The position numbers were made by a program, and so were the translations under genes. From positions 1 through 15,462 of the forward strand of contig DATLCI010000159.1 in assembly GCA_035526435.1 (NCBI GenBank): a DNA stretch of 15,462 bases, written 5' to 3'. The notes under the pieces are model-generated. The model did no database searches and was not told the origin of the DNA. It saw only the letters and a program-made list of their open reading frames with translations. How positions within the stretch are numbered: the stretch's first letter is position 1; the number at the start of each line of letters is the position of its first letter. Shown here one piece after another: positions 12,402 to 15,462 of the stretch. Source of the DNA: DATLCI01 sp035526435. GTDB taxonomy: Bacteria; Acidobacteriota; Terriglobia; Terriglobales; Acidobacteriaceae.

Positions 12402-14111
12402 ATGACAAGAAAATTCGGAAGACTGGTCTTGATCCTCACGGTCCTCGGGTCAATGGCGCTGCCGGTTGCGGCCGACAGTGGTGCGAGTGTTTCAGGAAGT
12501 GTGAAAGACTCCGCGGGCAAAGCCCAGATGGGCGCCCTGGTCGAGATCTTTGCCAGCACCATGCCGGCTCCTGTCAAAGTATTCACGGACGACAAAGGCC
12601 ACTATACCGCCGCGGGGCTTACGCCGGGCGTGTACTTCGTTAAGGCCACGGCCAATAACTTCCTGCCTTCGCTGCGGGAAAATGTTTCGCTCCGTTCAGG
12701 CGCTAATACTCTGGTCAACCTGACCCTGAACACCCTGATTGAGGCCTTCCAACTGGTTCCCGCGCGCCGCTCCGCTGCCGGTGAAGAAGATGACTGGAAG
12801 TGGACGCTCCGCTCCGCCGCCAATCGCCCGGTGTTGCGCGTCCTGGAAAATGACGGCCCGCTGGTCATGGTCTCGCGCTCTGACGCCGGTGATGATCGCG
12901 TTCTGAAGGCGAAAGTCGCTTTCATCGCTGGCTCCAATGGCGAGAACTTCAGCGGCTCTGACGTCCATACCGCGTTCACCGTGGAACAGTCGCTCTTCCG
13001 CAGCGGCACCATGGCCTTTAACGGCTCGGTGGGATACAACGCCGGACAAGCTACCGGCGTGCTGCGCGCCAGCTATCGGCATGAGTTTGCTGGGGGCACG
13101 CATCCGGAGATCGCCTTCACCGCGCATCGCTTTGCCTCGCAGGGAAGCGCCCCGCGTCATGCAGCGCTCAACGCGATGGCCATCTCCCTTGCGGACGGCT
13201 TTACCTTTGGCGACTTCCTAGACTTCAACTACGGCGGGGAGATGCAGAGCATCCAGTATCGCGGCCGCGTGACCGCGTTCCGCCCCTTCGGTTCCGTAGT
13301 AGCGCATCTCTCGCCTGATGCCATGCTGGAGTATCGCTACGCCACGTCGCGTCCTACCACCCGCATGGCCAAGGGCTACGATTCTGCTCCGGCCGATCTT
13401 ACGGAGACCAATCCGCGGGTCGCATTGCAGGATGATCGTCTGCAACTGGAGCGGGCATCGCACCATGAAGTGGCCTATAGCCGCCGTGCGGGGCGCAATC
13501 GCTTCCAGGCCGCTTACTACTACGACCACGTTCGCGATGCGGCTCTGACTGGCGTCGGCGAAGTTGATCAGCTCATCGAATCGGGTGATTTTCTTCCTGA
13601 CGTGTACTCCAATACTTTTACCTACAGCGGCGATGAATATTCCACCCAGGGTTTCCGGCTGGTGGGAGAGCGTAAGTTCTCTGAAGCTCTGATCACAACC
13701 ATCAATTACTCGTTCGGCGGCGCGCCGGAGTTGACCGAAGAGACCTTGCTGAACGGCACGCCCGGGTTCCGTACTCGCCAGCACCATGCGCTGACCGGAA
13801 AATTCGCCGGCACGGTACCGAAACTAAAGACTCGCTGGATCGCGTCGTATAAGTGGACCACGGGCTCGCGGCTGGTGGTTCCGGTGGATATGTTCAACGC
13901 CTCCGCCGGCAATGCGGAACCTTACTTCAACATCTTCGTGCGCCAGCCTTTGCCGGGCACCGGTTTCCTTCCGGGAAAGATCGAAGCTCTGGTCGATGTG
14001 CGGAATCTGCTCTCGCAGGGCTACTTGCCATTCCTGGGGCGCGATGGCAATACGTTGTATCTGGTGCAGTCGGCCCGCGCCATCCGCGGAGGGGTCGCGT
14101 TCAATTTCTAA
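12402..14111 (+). CDS. Carboxypeptidase-regulatory-like domain protein with probable outer-membrane beta-barrel
   Basis: From ATG 12402 the product is 569 aa (591 from GTG 12336). A signal peptide (TRKFGR, then LVLILTVLGSMALPVAA, cleavage near 24/25) is followed by a carboxypeptidase-regulatory-like fold at ~25-112 (VSGSVKDSAGKAQMGALVEI, YTAAGLTPGVYFVKA), the type that caps many TonB-dependent receptors. Residues ~170-569 alternate polar and hydrophobic residues with aromatic girdle residues (YEYRYA, FQAAYYYDHV, ITTINYSFGG) and end in GGVAFNF. A terminal Phe is the usual outer-membrane barrel assembly signal. I see no plug domain, and at under 600 aa it is shorter than typical TonB-dependent receptors, so it may be a smaller barrel. 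Co-transcription with the GWxTD gene suggests joint work at the outer membrane. The substrate is unknown. Confidence 0.8.
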   Translation: MTRKFGRLVLILTVLGSMALPVAADSGASVSGSVKDSAGKAQMGALVEIFASTMPAPVKVFTDDKGHYTAAGLTPGVYFVKATANNFLPSLRENVSLRSGANTLVNLTLNTLIEAFQLVPARRSAAGEEDDWKWTLRSAANRPVLRVLENDGPLVMVSRSDAGDDRVLKAKVAFIAGSNGENFSGSDVHTAFTVEQSLFRSGTMAFNGSVGYNAGQATGVLRASYRHEFAGGTHPEIAFTAHRFASQGSAPRHAALNAMAISLADGFTFGDFLDFNYGGEMQSIQYRGRVTAFRPFGSVVAHLSPDAMLEYRYATSRPTTRMAKGYDSAPADLTETNPRVALQDDRLQLERASHHEVAYSRRAGRNRFQAAYYYDHVRDAALTGVGEVDQLIESGDFLPDVYSNTFTYSGDEYSTQGFRLVGERKFSEALITTINYSFGGAPELTEETLLNGTPGFRTRQHHALTGKFAGTVPKLKTRWIASYKWTTGSRLVVPVDMFNASAGNAEPYFNIFVRQPLPGTGFLPGKIEALVDVRNLLSQGYLPFLGRDGNTLYLVQSARAIRGGVAFNF

Positions 14112-14241
14112 GGCAGTCTCTGGCTACCACACTCTGGCCACGAGTCTGCAAATCCTGTTCTGTATTCATTACTTACGGGAATCTCCTCCTTCATTTTTCG
14201 CGAGAATGACGACGTGCTGCGGCTGCCGCATCTTCGATCCC

Positions 14242-14375
14242 GCTGAAGACTGCTGGCAGGTCGCTCTGTTCTCAGTTTTTTCTGGCGACTGCAGGCTGAA
14301 GGCTGGTCGCTGCTGCTCAGTTTTTTCTAGCGACTGGCGGCCGCAGACTCGCCGCTGCTGCTATAATTTTTATCT
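14242..14375 (+). repeat. Imperfect direct repeat array (about 45-bp spacing)
   Basis: Two clear units (14242-14291 and 14295-14336) share GCTGAAG, GGTCGC and an identical 13-nt block CTCAGTTTTTTCT at 14271 and 14316, followed by (G/A)GCGACTG. A degenerate third unit keeps GCTGCTGCT exactly 45 nt after unit 2, and there the T-rich block becomes TATAATTTTTAT. No coding or RNA function is evident. Confidence 0.6.
14362..14367 (+). promoter_or_regulatory. Probable -10 box of the tRNA-Lys promoter
   Basis: A perfect TATAAT lies 35 nt before the mature tRNA 5' end, in the degenerate third repeat unit. No good -35 hexamer sits 16-18 nt upstream. Confidence 0.5.
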
Positions 14376-14402
14376 GCCTTCCACCAAGTCTCTCGACAAT
14401 GT

Positions 14403-14478
<76 letters not shown>

Positions 14479-14513
14479 ACATCTCGGCCTTACGCCTTCA
14501 CTTTCTCCCACTA

Positions 14514-14544
14514 TGCCCACACGAGCTGCGCTCGTGATGGGGCA
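14514..14544. terminator. Long hairpin downstream of the tRNA
   Basis: CACGAGC (14520-14526) pairs perfectly with GCTCGTG (14530-14536) over a TGC loop, and TGCCC (14514-14518) with GGGCA (14540-14544) extends the stem across a small internal loop. It lies 36 nt after the tRNA. There is no T run, so it may stop transcription only weakly, or be a REP-like element. Confidence 0.45.
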
Positions 14545-14558
14545 CCCCAAAACATTCT

Positions 14559-14587
14559 TTGTCACTTGAGAGCATATTCCGTAGACT
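14559..14587 (+). promoter_or_regulatory. Candidate promoter of the downstream partial gene
   Basis: TTGTCA (14559-14564, 5 of 6 to -35) and TAGACT (14582-14587, 4 of 6 to -10) are exactly 17 nt apart. Confidence 0.35.
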
Positions 14588-14804
14588 AGCATCTTGTCTG
14601 GGCCACCCGCCGTAGATGCAATGATCGATACGGTAAATCATTGGAAACAAAATACGGTAGCCTACTCCCCAACTGGGGTAAACAGTAACTCCGCAGCTCA
14701 TATGTTGGGTACTCAAGGTGGTTCGCGCCTGCAAGGCCCGATGGAGCTTTCGGTTGGGACAATACGGTTCCACGGCCCTAGTCGATCTGATTGAGGATTA
14801 GACA

Positions 14805-15462
14805 ATGACAATGGCGAGAAACGGCTCCAGAATGGTTGTAGTGCTAGTGGCATTCTTGTACTGCGGGTGCACAAGAGGCAATGCCAACGTCCCAGCAATG
14901 GGTCAACGGGTAAGCTCTGCGCTACTGGAACAGTTCGAAACGGTTTCCTATATCAAAGGGACCTTACTCTCCGCCGATGGAAAGAGCCAAAGTCCTCGTA
15001 CCCTAAAAGCTCCGTTCGGAGTTCTTTTCCATGCAGTCGATGCACTGGGCAAGAATGACGCGTCCAGAGTGCTGCAGAGTGCAGAGGGTGTGTTTGTCGG
15101 GGCAAAGGATTTTCGGGCACCTGGGGGTCCGACAGGCCTGGGCGGGGTAGACTCCGTTTTTTGTTTTGTGCTTCTGCTGAAGCCAAATAGCGCTCTTGAT
15201 CTCAAGAAGGTGGCTAAAACATCAGCAACAGCGACGACAGGTACAACAGGATGGACATGGGAAGCTCCACCCCAAGAAGGACATCCCGACAAATATCAAA
15301 TCTATGCAACGCAGGTGGGGTCGTCCTATTTGTTGATTTCAAACAGCCGAGCTGACATGGAACGAATCTCCGCATTGCTGCTGGCCAACTCAGCTCCGAA
15401 GCTGGAGGGTATCCGAGAGTTTGATGTCATCGCTCGATACGACTTCTGGGGATACAGACGAT
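14805..15462 (+). CDS. Unrecognised putative lipoprotein, N-terminal part (3' truncated by window)
   Basis: The frame is open from ATG 14805 to the last base, giving at least 219 residues. GAGGA with 7-nt spacing supports the start. The N-terminus is signal-like: MTMARNGSRM, then VVVLVAFLYCGCTRG. Cys at residue 22 follows Gly, but the -2 and -3 residues (Cys, Tyr) are poor for a lipobox, so lipidation is uncertain. The rest is a mixed soluble sequence with YIKGTLLSADGKSQSP near 49, a Ser/Thr/Ala-rich run near 155 (KTSATATTGTTGW) and YQIYATQVGSSYLLISNSR near 180, which suggests a small alpha/beta domain. I recognise no family. Codon use (AGA, CGA, CTA, TTG) is less biased than in the upstream genes, which may point to a different origin. 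Confidence 0.7.
   Translation, partial: MTMARNGSRMVVVLVAFLYCGCTRGNANVPAMGQRVSSALLEQFETVSYIKGTLLSADGKSQSPRTLKAPFGVLFHAVDALGKNDASRVLQSAEGVFVGAKDFRAPGGPTGLGGVDSVFCFVLLLKPNSALDLKKVAKTSATATTGTTGWTWEAPPQEGHPDKYQIYATQVGSSYLLISNSRADMERISALLLANSAPKLEGIREFDVIARYDFWGYRR

Larger units (their letters stand above)
14112..14402. other. Intergenic region between barrel gene and tRNA
   Basis: This 291-bp stretch shows no convincing gene and no canonical terminator for the operon. Its second half holds the imperfect repeat array described separately and the probable tRNA promoter. Confidence 0.55.
14479..14804. other. Intergenic region after the tRNA
   Basis: This 326-bp stretch shows no gene I can support. 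It holds the hairpin at 14514-14544, a candidate promoter (14559-14587) and a small dyad CCCC-AACT-GGGG (14667-14678). If that promoter is used, the next gene has a 5' leader of about 210 nt. Confidence 0.5.

Noticed and set aside
14223..14283. A Rho-independent terminator for the GWxTD operon, from CTGCC/GGCAG and TCTTC/GAAGA stems followed by a T run.
   Set aside because: The T run begins about 16 nt after the stem base, too far for a canonical terminator, and the stem is interrupted by a large internal loop.
14498..14773. Short frames on both strands between the tRNA and the last gene.
   Set aside because: There is no RBS, no recognisable protein features, and they overlap the hairpin and candidate promoter.

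Overview
The window looks like the chromosome of an acidobacterium, probably near Koribacter or the Terriglobales. I infer this from moderate-to-high GC and three family signatures. The giant protein has an N-terminal domain typical of secreted acidobacterial proteins. A GWxTD-domain protein is paired with a carboxypeptidase-regulatory/beta-barrel protein. There is also a MacA/MacB-type adaptor and ATPase set. No taxonomic marker gene is present, so the placement is by family association only.

Region 1 (1-7888, + strand) holds two consecutive fibre-like genes. The first is the 3' end of a protein cut by the window edge. It carries phage-tail-fibre-type motifs and a C-terminal domain that looks like a jelly roll. 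After a U-poor hairpin and a structured leader comes a giant gene (1058-7888, 2276 aa from the preferred ATG). It encodes a Sec-exported modular fibre protein with five C-x16-C modules, tetrapeptide and tripeptide low-complexity linkers, and two unbroken heptad arrays of 39 and 55 heptads. These arrays use only ten amino-acid types and contain no K, R, E or H. The arrays sit in a duplicated module whose copies differ in length by exactly 16 heptads, while their non-coil parts have equal length. This protein is the most unusual object in the window.

Region 2 (7939-10223, - strand) starts at a bidirectional terminator. It holds a periplasmic adaptor gene followed by a MacB/LolD-type ATPase gene. 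The FtsX-like permease normally found with them is missing from the cluster.

Region 3 (10224-14111) is a 400-bp divergent intergenic region followed by a two-gene + strand operon. It encodes an exported GWxTD-domain protein and an exported protein with a carboxypeptidase-regulatory fold followed by a probable outer-membrane beta-barrel ending in Phe.

Region 4 (14112-15462) holds an imperfect repeat array about 45 bp in spacing, a tRNA-Lys(CTT) gene with encoded CCA, a long hairpin, and the 5' part of an unrecognised putative lipoprotein gene that runs off the window end. Codon use there differs mildly from the genes before the tRNA.

Taken together, most of the window concerns the cell envelope and surface: fibres, an envelope-spanning transporter, and outer-membrane or exported proteins.
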